A stretch of DNA of 58,730 nt, taken from assembly GCA_016281055.1 (NCBI GenBank), contig JAEEHW010000075.1:1-58730 (forward strand). The letters are read 5' to 3'. The notes under the pieces were generated by a model, which was given only the letters and a program-made list of their open reading frames with translations, was not told the origin of the DNA and made no database searches. The translations under genes were made by a program, and so were the position numbers. Below, one piece after another: positions 1 through 7,557 of this stretch (the first letter of the stretch is position 1; the number at the start of each line of letters is the position of its first letter). Source of the DNA: Prevotella sp. (lineage in GTDB: Bacteria; Bacteroidota; Bacteroidia; Bacteroidales; Bacteroidaceae).

Positions 1-1
1 G

Positions 2-307
2 AAACAGGATGATCCGCGTTGCAGGCAGACACGCGAATTTTGTAAGAAACATCTTGATTCCGCCGTGTATCGCGAGAAAATAAAAGAACGCTCCGATGAG
101 ACTATTGCGAATATCGCCATCACGCTTATTTATCAATGTGATGTGTTGATACGCGGGCTCATTGAGTGGAAGAAGCGTGATTTCATAGAGAAGGGAGGCA
201 TCAAGGAGGAGATGTATCGTGCACGTAAGGACTGGCAGAAACGCAACGGAGCCTATGGTGCTATTCCTTACGGAGAGAACGGACATAGCGGGGTATTGCG
301 TAAATAA
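2..307 (+). CDS. Four-helix-bundle suffix domain protein, C-terminal part (5' end outside window)
   Basis: The reading frame is open from base 2 and stops with TAA at 305-307, so about 101 residues of the C-terminus are visible. The segment IANIAITLIYQCDVLIRGLIEW followed closely by an acidic/basic helix is the pattern I recall for the four helix bundle suffix domain that follows an S23/IVP-like four-helix bundle in Bacteroidetes. The function of this family is unknown. A GTG at 65 exists but the open frame before it (KQDDPRCRQTREF...) reads as protein, so the gene starts upstream. A second, free-standing four-helix-bundle gene lies 4.3 kb downstream. A strong terminator follows directly. Confidence 0.7.
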   Translation, partial: KQDDPRCRQTREFCKKHLDSAVYREKIKERSDETIANIAITLIYQCDVLIRGLIEWKKRDFIEKGGIKEEMYRARKDWQKRNGAYGAIPYGENGHSGVLRK

Positions 308-320
308 GTCAGCATATCAA

Positions 321-353
321 AAAAGGCATCGTGGTTTTTTCACGATGCCTTTT
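321..353. terminator. Bidirectional intrinsic terminator
   Basis: A perfect 13-bp stem (321-333 with 341-353) closes a T-rich 7-nt loop. A-runs on the left arm and T-runs on the right make it usable in both directions. It ends the first gene and separates it from the GNAT-like gene. Confidence 0.85.
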
Positions 354-403
354 ATTATTAAATTATTTTTGCGAAAAAATCTCGTAGTCTGCAAATATTT
401 TTG

Positions 404-411
404 TAACTTTG
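404..411 (+). promoter_or_regulatory. Bacteroidetes -7 box TAACTTTG for the GNAT-like gene
   Basis: TAACTTTG matches the Bacteroidetes -7 consensus TAnnTTTG, placing the transcript start near 418 and 19 nt before the chosen ATG. I see no TTTG -33 box at the usual spacing. This position also argues against the TTG at 416 as translation start. Confidence 0.6.
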
Positions 412-436
412 CATTTTGAAAGTAATTGCTAAGACA

Positions 437-1591
437 ATGATAGAAGTACGCACTGTTAAGACAAAGAGAGAAACAGAGAGGTTCATAGACTTCCGTACGG
501 AAATGTATAAGGACGACCCATGTGCCGTGCCTTACCTCTTCATGGGTGAGCGCGACGACTTGGATAGGGAGAAGAACCCCGCCTTCGACTTCTGCGAGGC
601 GGAGTATTTCATGGCTTATAAGGACGGCCGTGAGGTAGGGCGCGTGGCTGCCATCATCAATAACAAGGCCAACGAACTGTGGGGGCAGAAGTGCGTGCGC
701 TTCGGATACTTCGACTTCATTGACGATGAGGAAGTAAGCGAGGCTCTCATCAATAGGGTGAAGGAATACGGACTGTCGAAAGGCATGGACACCATCATCG
801 GTCCGATGGGCTTCGTTGACATGGACCGCGAGGGTATGCTCGTGGAGGGTTTCGACACAATGGCGACAATGCATGCCAACCATAACTTCCCTTACTATCA
901 GCACCACATAGAGCGACTGGGCTTCGTAAAGGACAACGACTGGGTGCAGCAGCTCGTGACCGTGCCCGACGAGGTGCCGGAGAAGATGGCGAAGATAACG
1001 CAGATGATAGGTAAGCGCTATAACCTGCAGGCACACAAGCTCACCAAGCACCAGTTGCTGAAGGAGGGCTACGGACTGCGTTTGTTCCATGTGCTTAACG
1101 AGTGCTATAAAGACCTGTATGAGTTTTCAGAGCTTACCGACCGCCAGATAGACAACCTGCTGAAGAACTACCTCGCCATAGCCGACCTGAACCTCGTGAC
1201 GTTCATCTTTGACGAAAACAAGAAGTCGGAGGAACATCCCGACGGCGAGATGGTTGGTTTCGGCGTCAGCTTCCCTTCATTCTCGGAGGCTCTCAGAAAG
1301 ACTAAGAACGGCAAGCTCTTCCCCTTCGGCTGGTGGCATCTGCTCAGAACGCTGAAGTGGCACAACACCGAAACCGTTGACCTGTTGCTCATTGGCGTAC
1401 TGCCCGAATATAGAGCCAAGGGTGCCAATGCCATACTCTTCGACGACCTCATACGCTGGTATCAGAAATACGGCTTCAAGAAGGCCCTTACCCTCGCCAT
1501 GATGGAGACCAACGACGGCGTGCTCTCTGCCTGGCAGTATTTTGAGGCAAGCACCGTGAAGAGGCTCAGGAGCTATAAGCGGAGCATATAA
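437..1591 (+). CDS. GNAT-like N-acetyltransferase fold protein, 384 aa
   Basis: A long cytoplasmic protein without signal peptide or membrane segments. Two acyltransferase-like halves are suggested: an N-terminal segment with FMAYKDGREVGRVAAIIN, and a C-terminal segment LLIGVLPEYRAKGANAILFD that resembles the acyl-CoA binding motif A of GNAT enzymes (V-x-P-x-YR-x-KG). The protein belongs to a conserved Bacteroidetes family usually annotated only as hypothetical or N-acetyltransferase; the substrate is unknown. I chose the ATG at 437 because the in-frame TTG at 416 lies at the predicted transcription start. The gene is monocistronic or leads into the kinase gene 41 bp downstream; no terminator is visible between them. 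Confidence 0.7.
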   Translation: MIEVRTVKTKRETERFIDFRTEMYKDDPCAVPYLFMGERDDLDREKNPAFDFCEAEYFMAYKDGREVGRVAAIINNKANELWGQKCVRFGYFDFIDDEEVSEALINRVKEYGLSKGMDTIIGPMGFVDMDREGMLVEGFDTMATMHANHNFPYYQHHIERLGFVKDNDWVQQLVTVPDEVPEKMAKITQMIGKRYNLQAHKLTKHQLLKEGYGLRLFHVLNECYKDLYEFSELTDRQIDNLLKNYLAIADLNLVTFIFDENKKSEEHPDGEMVGFGVSFPSFSEALRKTKNGKLFPFGWWHLLRTLKWHNTETVDLLLIGVLPEYRAKGANAILFDDLIRWYQKYGFKKALTLAMMETNDGVLSAWQYFEASTVKRLRSYKRSI

Positions 1592-1632
1592 TGTTATAGG
1601 AAAACGAATTATTATCACTCGTTGCATGGACA

Positions 1633-2415
1633 ATGAATAAGGCAGACAGCATTTCAGCAATATATGAAGCCATCGCTACTGAAGGATTCACGGAGAGAAC
1701 GGCTGGTATGATAAGTAACCTTGTAAATGACATAGAAGATGGAAAGACAGACATTGAAGGATTTAATCAGCAAGAGCATGCAGGACTCTGCAAGGCTGGT
1801 GAGGCTCTCATCGGGGCGCGCATCGTCGCAGGCTACGCTGCAGAGAGCCTTGCAGCAAGTAGCAATGCTGCAGCAGGCCAAGGAAAGCCAGCAAGCTGGC
1901 AAGTAGATGAATTGCAGGAAGAACTTATAGAGCAATGGGCAAAAAATACACAGCAGTGGATTGACGATTCGGAAAACATGCTTAAGGAGGTATTCGGGCC
2001 TATGATTGCGCAGGGAGCGGAATCCAAAGTATATTACATGGAAGGTGCCCCCTCTGTTCTTAAAGAAAGAGTCTCGATATACTCCACTACGCTAAAGGCA
2101 CTGGATGCCATAGTATTGCATAATGCTTTGTTCACGGAAACACCGATGAACGTAATAGGGTTTACACGTGACAGTGATGGGTTGTTCAGAATAGTGCTGA
2201 CGCAACCATACGTAAATTGCCTTCGTTTGGCAACAAAAGAAGAAATAGACAGGATGGTATCGTCAAAAGGCTTTCAAAGCAACAATGACAGCAGCGGTGT
2301 AAACTATATTTCAGAACGCATTGTGCTTGAGGACATGCATCCTGCCAATGTATTTATAGATGAACTTTGCGGTGAACCAATCTGTATTGATTGCATAGTA
2401 AAATATAGAAAATAA
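1633..2415 (+). CDS. Small protein-kinase-fold protein of polyvalent-protein type, 260 aa
   Basis: The C-terminal half looks like a minimal kinase fold. Residues around 136-150 ([17 protein letters not shown]) resemble a glycine-loop and catalytic-lysine strand, [10 protein letters not shown] near 235 matches the D-x-H-x-x-N catalytic loop of UbiB/APH-like kinases, and ICIDCIV near 250 fits the metal-binding position that follows. The N-terminal 60-130 region (W-x-x-E-x-L-x-x-W-A-x-x-T-x-x-W) is helical. Closely similar modules occur as domains of the large polyvalent proteins of phages and conjugative elements; here it stands alone. It sits 13 bp before parE and may be cotranscribed with it. 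Activity and target are unknown, and the gene looks acquired relative to its housekeeping neighbours. Confidence 0.6.
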   Translation: MNKADSISAIYEAIATEGFTERTAGMISNLVNDIEDGKTDIEGFNQQEHAGLCKAGEALIGARIVAGYAAESLAASSNAAAGQGKPASWQVDELQEELIEQWAKNTQQWIDDSENMLKEVFGPMIAQGAESKVYYMEGAPSVLKERVSIYSTTLKALDAIVLHNALFTETPMNVIGFTRDSDGLFRIVLTQPYVNCLRLATKEEIDRMVSSKGFQSNNDSSGVNYISERIVLEDMHPANVFIDELCGEPICIDCIVKYRK

Positions 2416-2428
2416 ATATAAAACTGTA

Positions 2429-4387
2429 ATGCAAGAAGAAATAAATACGCAACAGCAGGAAGAACAGGTACAATATACTGACGAGAACATACGCAAGCTT
2501 TCAGATGTGGACCACATACGTACACGTCCGGGTATGTATATAGGACGACTGGGTGACGGTTCGCATGTGGAGGACGGCATATACGTATTGCTGAAGGAAG
2601 CGATAGACAACTCTATCGACGAGTTCCGCATGAATGCAGGCAAGCGCATCGAGGTGGAGATGTTCGACAACAAGGCGGTGTCGCTGCGCGACTACGGTCG
2701 CGGTATTCCGCAGGGCAAGATGATAGAGGCGGTGAGCCAACTCAACACCGGCGGAAAGTACGATACCAAGGCGTTCAAGAAGTCTGTGGGCATGAACGGC
2801 GTGGGTATCAAGGCGGTGAACTTCCTCTCCACGCACTTCGAGGTGAGGAGTTTCCGCGACGGCAAGGTGAGGACAGCAAAGTTCGAGCGCGGCAAGCTCG
2901 TCAGCGACACCACCGAGGCTACGCAGGACGAGAACGGCACGTACATATTCTTCGAGCCGGACGACACGCTGTTTAAGAACTATTCTTTCCATGCCGACAC
3001 CGTGGAGACGATGCTCAGGAACTACACATACCTGAACACCGGACTGGCGATAATGTTCAACGGACGCCGCATAATCTCGCGCAACGGACTGGAAGACCTG
3101 CTGCACGACCAGATGACTTCCGATCCTCTATATCCCATCATCCACATGAAGGGTGAGGACATCGAGATAGCCTTCACCCATACCAACCAGAACGGCGAGG
3201 AGTATGACTCCTTCGTCAACGGACAGCATACCACGCAGGGTGGCACGCACCAGTCGGCATTCAAGGAACACATTGCAAAGACCATCAAGGAGTATTTCGG
3301 CAAATACGAGTACGGTGACATACGCAACGGTCTCGTGGCAGCCATAGCCGTAAACGTGGAGGAACCGATGTTCGAGTCGCAGACAAAGATAAAGCTGGGT
3401 TCGCTCACCATGTCGCCTGACGGTGTCAGTGTCAACAAATACGTGGGCGACTTCATCAAGACCGAGGTTGACAACTACCTGCACCGCCACCTCGACATTG
3501 CCGGTGTGATAGAAGAAAAGATAAAGTCGAGCGAGCGTGAGCGCAAGGCCATGGCAGGTGTCACCAAATTGGCGCGTGAGCGTTCCAAGAAAGCCAACCT
3601 GCACAATAGTAAACTGCGTGACTGCCGCATACACTTCTCTGATGTGAAGAACGACCGCAAGGAGGAATCCAGTATATTCATTACCGAGGGTGACTCTGCC
3701 AGTGGATCAATCACAAAGAGTCGTGATGTAAACACTCAGGCGGTTTTCTCACTGCGTGGCAAACCACTTAACTGCTATGGACTGACCAAGAAGGTGGTTT
3801 ATGAAAATGATGAGTTCTATCTCCTTCAGGCTGCGCTTGACATTGAGGATGGACTGGACAACCTTAGATACAACAAGGTAATTGTTGCTACCGATGCCGA
3901 TGATGACGGCATGCACATACGTTTGCTTGTCATCACTTTCTTCCTGCAGTTCTTCCCCGAACTGGTGAAGAAGGGCCATGTGTATGTGTTGCAGACACCG
4001 CTCTTCCGCGTCAGGAGCAAGCGCAACAAGATAAAGAACAAGAGCGTAATAAAGGCAGAAGATGAGAAACTGAAGGAGCGCGGCGAGAAGCCGAAGGACT
4101 ACATCACACGCTATTGCTACAGCGATGAAGAGCGTTTGTCTGCTATAGAAGACTTGGGACCAGACCCGGAGATAACGCGCTTCAAGGGACTGGGTGAGAT
4201 ATCCCCTGACGAGTTTGCCGGCTTCATAGGACCAGACATACGTCTTGAACAGGTTACTTTGCACAAGAGCGATGAGGTAGAGAAGCTTCTGGCTTACTAC
4301 ATGGGCAAGAACTCCATGGAGCGTCAGCAGTTTATCATCAATAACCTTGTCATAGAGGAAGACAGGCCCGAGGAGGAGGACTATTAA
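2429..4387 (+). CDS. parE: DNA topoisomerase IV subunit B
   Basis: A 652-residue type II topoisomerase ATPase subunit, close to the usual length of about 630. In order: the ATP-binding GHKL domain with [10 protein letters not shown] (about 30-40), [10 protein letters not shown] (55-64), GRGIPQG (90) and [11 protein letters not shown] (120-130); the transducer; and the TOPRIM domain with TEGDSASGS (about 421), [20 protein letters not shown] (about 490) and [13 protein letters not shown] near 590. With ParC it decatenates daughter chromosomes. The length and the lack of a gyrB-type insertion favour ParE over GyrB. parC is not in this window; the place directly downstream, where a partner gene could stand, is taken by repeat arrays and a four-helix-bundle gene. 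Confidence 0.93.
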   Translation: MQEEINTQQQEEQVQYTDENIRKLSDVDHIRTRPGMYIGRLGDGSHVEDGIYVLLKEAIDNSIDEFRMNAGKRIEVEMFDNKAVSLRDYGRGIPQGKMIEAVSQLNTGGKYDTKAFKKSVGMNGVGIKAVNFLSTHFEVRSFRDGKVRTAKFERGKLVSDTTEATQDENGTYIFFEPDDTLFKNYSFHADTVETMLRNYTYLNTGLAIMFNGRRIISRNGLEDLLHDQMTSDPLYPIIHMKGEDIEIAFTHTNQNGEEYDSFVNGQHTTQGGTHQSAFKEHIAKTIKEYFGKYEYGDIRNGLVAAIAVNVEEPMFESQTKIKLGSLTMSPDGVSVNKYVGDFIKTEVDNYLHRHLDIAGVIEEKIKSSERERKAMAGVTKLARERSKKANLHNSKLRDCRIHFSDVKNDRKEESSIFITEGDSASGSITKSRDVNTQAVFSLRGKPLNCYGLTKKVVYENDEFYLLQAALDIEDGLDNLRYNKVIVATDADDDGMHIRLLVITFFLQFFPELVKKGHVYVLQTPLFRVRSKRNKIKNKSVIKAEDEKLKERGEKPKDYITRYCYSDEERLSAIEDLGPDPEITRFKGLGEISPDEFAGFIGPDIRLEQVTLHKSDEVEKLLAYYMGKNSMERQQFIINNLVIEEDRPEEEDY

Positions 4388-4651
4388 GTTCATAGTTCAT
4401 AGTTCATAGTTCATAGTTAAGGTTACTATTCGCTATTTCGGCGCATAGTGCTTTAGCAGTTCATAGTGCATAGTTCATAGTTCTTTTCAGTTCATGGTTC
4501 ATAGTTCATAGTTAAGGTTACTATTCGCTATTTCGGTGCATAGTGCTTTAGCAGTTCATAGTGCATAGTGCATAGTTCATAGTTAAGGTTACTATTTGCT
4601 ATTTCAGTTCATAGTTCTTTTCAGTTCATAGTGCATAGTGCATATTTAGGA
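4388..4651 (+). repeat. Array of GTTCATA/GTGCATA heptamers in about 100-bp higher-order units
   Basis: Starting at the base after the parE stop codon, TTCATAG and TGCATAG heptamers repeat in tandem. They are interspersed with the larger unit GTTAAGGTTACTATTCGCTA, ATTTCGG and GCATAGTGCTTTAGCA, giving two near-complete copies of about 100 bp and a third degenerate one. The array stops 14 bp before the four-helix-bundle start codon. The same sequence appears in inverted orientation after that gene. Confidence 0.9.
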
Positions 4652-4665
4652 TTACATTTATAATA

Positions 4666-5022
4666 ATGAAATTAAGTATAGTAGGTGAGAAAAGTAAGTT
4701 ATTTGCAATACGTACTGTAAGACTATACCAATACCTTACCCAATCGGCTGAAAACAAAGAATATGTCCTGTCAAAACAACTGTTGCGCTCTGGCACCAGT
4801 ATAGGTGCCAATGTGAAAGAGGCGCTGAGAGCACAGAGCAGGGCTGACTTTCGTTCTAAGATGAACATTGCCCTGAAAGAGGCCTCAGAGACAGAATACT
4901 GGATAGAATTACTCAGTGAAACGGATTATATTACAGAAAAACAATTCAATTCCATAATAGAGGATATAAGAGAATTAATAAAAATACTAGTCACAATAGT
5001 TAAGAACACAGCAGAACAGTAA
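4666..5022 (+). CDS. Free-standing four-helix-bundle protein (S23/IVP family), 118 aa
   Basis: The protein has the family pattern: KSKLFAIRTVRLYQYL (helix 1), KQLLRSGTSIGANVKEA (helix 2, the R-S-G-T-S-I-G-A-N-V-x-E-A signature), RADFRSKMNIALKEASETEYWIELL (helix 3) and a final helix ending ILVTIVKN. Related proteins are encoded by intervening sequences inside 23S rRNA genes of some bacteria and resemble the accessory protein Avd of diversity-generating retroelements; no biochemical function is settled for the free-standing form. The gene is tightly bracketed by inverted arrays of a heptamer repeat, unlike its neighbours, which suggests that gene and arrays move or spread as a unit. Confidence 0.85.
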   Translation: MKLSIVGEKSKLFAIRTVRLYQYLTQSAENKEYVLSKQLLRSGTSIGANVKEALRAQSRADFRSKMNIALKEASETEYWIELLSETDYITEKQFNSIIEDIRELIKILVTIVKNTAEQ

Positions 5023-5097
5023 CTTTAACTATGCACTCTGAACTTAAAGAGTAGTGGTAACCTTAACTATGAACTATGAACTATGAACTATGAACTA
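5023..5097 (-). repeat. Inverted counterpart of the heptamer array, running into the dus start codon
   Basis: Between the four-helix gene and dus the sequence reads GTAACCTTAACTATGAACTA and continues with ATGAACT heptamers (5069, 5076, 5083, 5090). It is the reverse complement of the end of the upstream array (GTTCATAGTTAAGGTTAC). The two arrays therefore form an inverted pair around one gene of 357 bp. The last copies overlap the first codons of the dus gene. Confidence 0.9.
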
Positions 5098-6072
5098 AAT
5101 TTGTTTCTCGCTCCTATGGAGGATGTCACCGACATCGGTTTCCGCCGCCTGTGCAAGCGCTACGGTGCAGCAATGGTATATACGGAGTTTGTGGCAGCAG
5201 AGGCACTCATACGCAACGTCAGTGCAACAACGCGCAAGCTCACCGTCAGCGACGACGAGCGCCCCGTGGGCATACAGATATACGGCCGCACCGTCGATGC
5301 AGTTGTTGAGGCTGCACGCATAGTGGAACGCGAGGCGCACCCCGATGTCATAGACCTCAACTTCGGATGCCCCGTGAAGAAGGTGGCAGGCAAGGGTGCC
5401 GGTGCAGGCATGCTGCGCCAGATACCCCTCATGCTGCAGATGACCGCCGCCGTGGCAGATGCTGTCAGCACTCCCGTGACGGTGAAGACACGCCTCGGAT
5501 GGGATGCCGAAAACCTCGTCTTCGGCAGCAACCTGTCAAAGCAGTTCACTCCCGAAGGCGGATGGCAGGGCAGGGACCTTGCATGGTGGTTGCAGAAGGC
5601 CGGTGCCACCGCACTCACCATACACGGCCGCACACGGTCGCAGATGTACACTGGCGAGGCCGACTGGACGCTCATCGGTGAGGTGAAGCGCAATCCCGAC
5701 ATCACCATACCCATTATAGGCAACGGCGACATCACTTCGCTCGACGATGCCGACCGTGCCTTCCATACCTACGGCGTGGATGCCGTCATGATAGGCCGTG
5801 CCACCTTCGGACAGCCGTGGATATTCTCGCGCGAGGCCACACAGACACTCACGCCGCAGGAGAAGATAGACATACTCGTTGAACTGCTGCACATCAACAT
5901 GGAGCGCATCGGCGACGAATACAAGGCCATACTCCACACCCGCCGCCACCTTGCCGCCACCCCGGTGTTCAAGGGCATACCAAACTTTCGTCCCACACGT
6001 ATCCGCATGCTCCGCGCCGACACCGAGAAGGAACTCCTCGCCGTCCTCGCAGAAGTAAAGCAGATGCTGTAA
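5083..6072 (+). CDS. dus: tRNA-dihydrouridine synthase (DusB-like), 329 aa
   Basis: FMN-dependent TIM-barrel enzyme that reduces uridines in the D-loop of tRNA. Visible signatures: LAPMEDVTDIGFRRL (8-22), YTEFVAAEAL, IQIYGR, the catalytic-cysteine segment DLNFGCPVKKV (about 90-100), VTVKTRLGWD, TIHGRTR and IGNGDI followed by VMIGRATFGQPWIF for flavin phosphate binding. The length is normal for the family. The start is ATG 5083, the only one of four repeat-derived ATGs in frame with the gene, so the first five residues MNYEL come from the heptamer array. A terminator follows at 6124. Confidence 0.92.
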   Translation: MNYELNLFLAPMEDVTDIGFRRLCKRYGAAMVYTEFVAAEALIRNVSATTRKLTVSDDERPVGIQIYGRTVDAVVEAARIVEREAHPDVIDLNFGCPVKKVAGKGAGAGMLRQIPLMLQMTAAVADAVSTPVTVKTRLGWDAENLVFGSNLSKQFTPEGGWQGRDLAWWLQKAGATALTIHGRTRSQMYTGEADWTLIGEVKRNPDITIPIIGNGDITSLDDADRAFHTYGVDAVMIGRATFGQPWIFSREATQTLTPQEKIDILVELLHINMERIGDEYKAILHTRRHLAATPVFKGIPNFRPTRIRMLRADTEKELLAVLAEVKQML

Positions 6073-6123
6073 GGATAGTTACAATGTTAATTTCATCAGT
6101 AATTAACGTGAAAAAGAGAAACG

Positions 6124-6153
6124 CCGACTGATTACATTATCAGTCGGTTTTTT
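6124..6153 (+). terminator. Intrinsic terminator after dus
   Basis: A 9-bp perfect stem (CCGACTGAT / ATCAGTCGG) with a 6-nt loop is followed by six T residues. Confidence 0.9.
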
Positions 6154-6188
6154 CGTCCCTTATTTTAGAGCAATTCAAAGGGCATTGC

Positions 6189-6269
6189 AATAGCAGCCAT
6201 ATTACTGTCTAATATGGATGCTTTTACGCAGTAATACGAATGCTTTTACAGTGTAATATGGCTGCTATT
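6189..6269. repeat. 81-bp inverted-repeat element with internal TTTTAC direct repeats
   Basis: The ends are a perfect 17-bp inverted repeat (AATAGCAGCCATATTAC at 6189-6205 and its complement at 6253-6269). Between them, ATGCTTTTACGCAGTAATA and ATGCTTTTACAGTGTAATA form two direct repeats. It belongs to the palindromic family seen again near 23.7, 32.9, 45.2 and 54.5 kb. The rest of 6073-6377 holds only the terminator and the AT-rich leader of the sigma-factor gene. Confidence 0.75.
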
Positions 6270-6377
6270 AGAACGGTCTAACGAAACCTCTGATTTTTAA
6301 GTATATATATTATCCTTTACTTTTTTTAACAACATAACCTGTCATATTTTTCAAGGTAAGCCGTCTATAATAACAGA

Positions 6378-6911
6378 ATGAGCACAGTGATAAGTAAAAA
6401 AGAATACGGCGAGCTGGTCAGCCAACATGCCCGGCACGTGCTCGGATTCGTGATGCGTTTGTTGTCAGACCGCAGCGAAGCCGAGGACGTGGCGCAAGAC
6501 GTATTCGTAAAGGCTTATCAGAGGCTTGACACGTTTCGCGGTGATTCCTCCTTCCTCACATGGGTGTTGCGCATAGCCTACCACGAGTCGGTAAATCACT
6601 TGCGACGACAAAGGCCCTGCATGATAGAGCTTGACGAGGTGGCGGCGCACAGTGATATGATGTCGTGCTCCACCATTGACAAGGAATTTACAATAGGAAG
6701 CGACGAGCGCATACAGTTGCTTGAGAAGGCGGTGGAAGACCTGAAACCCGATGATCAGTTGCTCATCCACATGTATTACTACGAGGAGCGTTCCCTGAAC
6801 GACATAGCATACATCATGGATGCTGAACCGAATACCCTGTCACAGCGGCTTCGCCGAATACGAAAAAGACTTATGGTAATGATTAAACAGAAAGAAGATG
6901 GACGAGATTAA
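6378..6911 (+). CDS. ECF-type RNA polymerase sigma factor, 177 aa
   Basis: Region 2 is clear (FVMRLLSDRSEAEDVAQDVFVKAYQRLDTF, with SSFLTWVLRIAYHESVNHLRR), followed by a short linker and region 4 (LEKAVEDLKPDDQLLIHMYYYEERSLNDIAYIMDAEPNTLSQRLRRIRKRL), as in group 4 sigma factors. It lacks regions 1 and 3. The next gene overlaps it by 14 bp and encodes a one-TM protein, the usual sigma / anti-sigma arrangement, so its release by an envelope signal is likely. I cannot assign the target regulon. Confidence 0.92.
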   Translation: MSTVISKKEYGELVSQHARHVLGFVMRLLSDRSEAEDVAQDVFVKAYQRLDTFRGDSSFLTWVLRIAYHESVNHLRRQRPCMIELDEVAAHSDMMSCSTIDKEFTIGSDERIQLLEKAVEDLKPDDQLLIHMYYYEERSLNDIAYIMDAEPNTLSQRLRRIRKRLMVMIKQKEDGRD

Positions 6912-7557
6912 AGATAAAGACTTTCAGACGAGAAACGATGCTTTCGCCAATGACCTGCGTGAGGCCTTGCGGAGAAGGGAAGACAAACGGCCAGAAGTGG
7001 AAGTGCCTGAGGATTTCCTTGTCAACGTCATGCAGCAGGTGGGGTCAGAAAAGACTCGCACAGCGTCCAAGGCATGGCGCATTGCTCTTACCTCTCTCGC
7101 TCTCGCCGCCTGTACTATCACGGCAGTGTTACTGGTTTTGCCAAAGGGAGATGAACAAAGGCCTATATGCAATAGTCTCATAGTCAGTAAAGAGCAAACT
7201 CCGAGTCCGTCACCTTCAGATTTGCAGTTCGTAACTACGGAAAAGACTATTGATTCCAAGCCAGCGGCAAAGAAATATACTGAAGAGAGATATGTTACCC
7301 GGAAGCAATCTGTCCAAGCCCAAAATGTTGACAGTCTGGACTACTATATTGCAAAAATAGAACGTGAATTGACGAAAGTGGATGAAAATCTATATATTGA
7401 GAAAATGCAACGAGTGATACACGCTGATGAGCGACTGCAGCGTCTTGTCAACAAATTCATCGTGCATGAATTGAAAAAAGATTCACAGCCACATGAAGCA
7501 ATTCTTATTTATAATGTAAAAAAAGAAGAAGTGTATGAAGAATTACATGAACAATAG
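6898..7557 (+). CDS. Probable membrane anti-sigma factor, 219 aa
   Basis: The cytoplasmic N-terminus of about 60 charged residues (with PEDFLVNVMQQV) is followed by one membrane segment (AWRIALTSLALAACTITAVLLVL, about 63-85) and a periplasmic part rich in S, T, K and E. The C-terminus (DSLDYYIAKIERELTKVDENLYIEKMQRVIHADERLQRLV) is predicted helical. No zinc-binding HxxxCxxC anti-sigma motif is present. The assignment rests on position: it overlaps the sigma gene by 14 bp and the next gene by 23 bp, so the three are one translationally coupled operon. Confidence 0.7.
   Translation: MDEIKDKDFQTRNDAFANDLREALRRREDKRPEVEVPEDFLVNVMQQVGSEKTRTASKAWRIALTSLALAACTITAVLLVLPKGDEQRPICNSLIVSKEQTPSPSPSDLQFVTTEKTIDSKPAAKKYTEERYVTRKQSVQAQNVDSLDYYIAKIERELTKVDENLYIEKMQRVIHADERLQRLVNKFIVHELKKDSQPHEAILIYNVKKEEVYEELHEQ

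Noticed and set aside
416..436. TTG start for the GNAT-like protein
   Set aside because: The TTG lies 5 bp after the -7 box, at the expected transcription start.
317..1090. Long frame opposite the GNAT-like gene
   Set aside because: Antisense shadow of a well-coding gene; His/Leu/Val-rich translation as typical for such shadows. The same holds for the long antisense frames over parE, dus, the helicase and giant gene 2.
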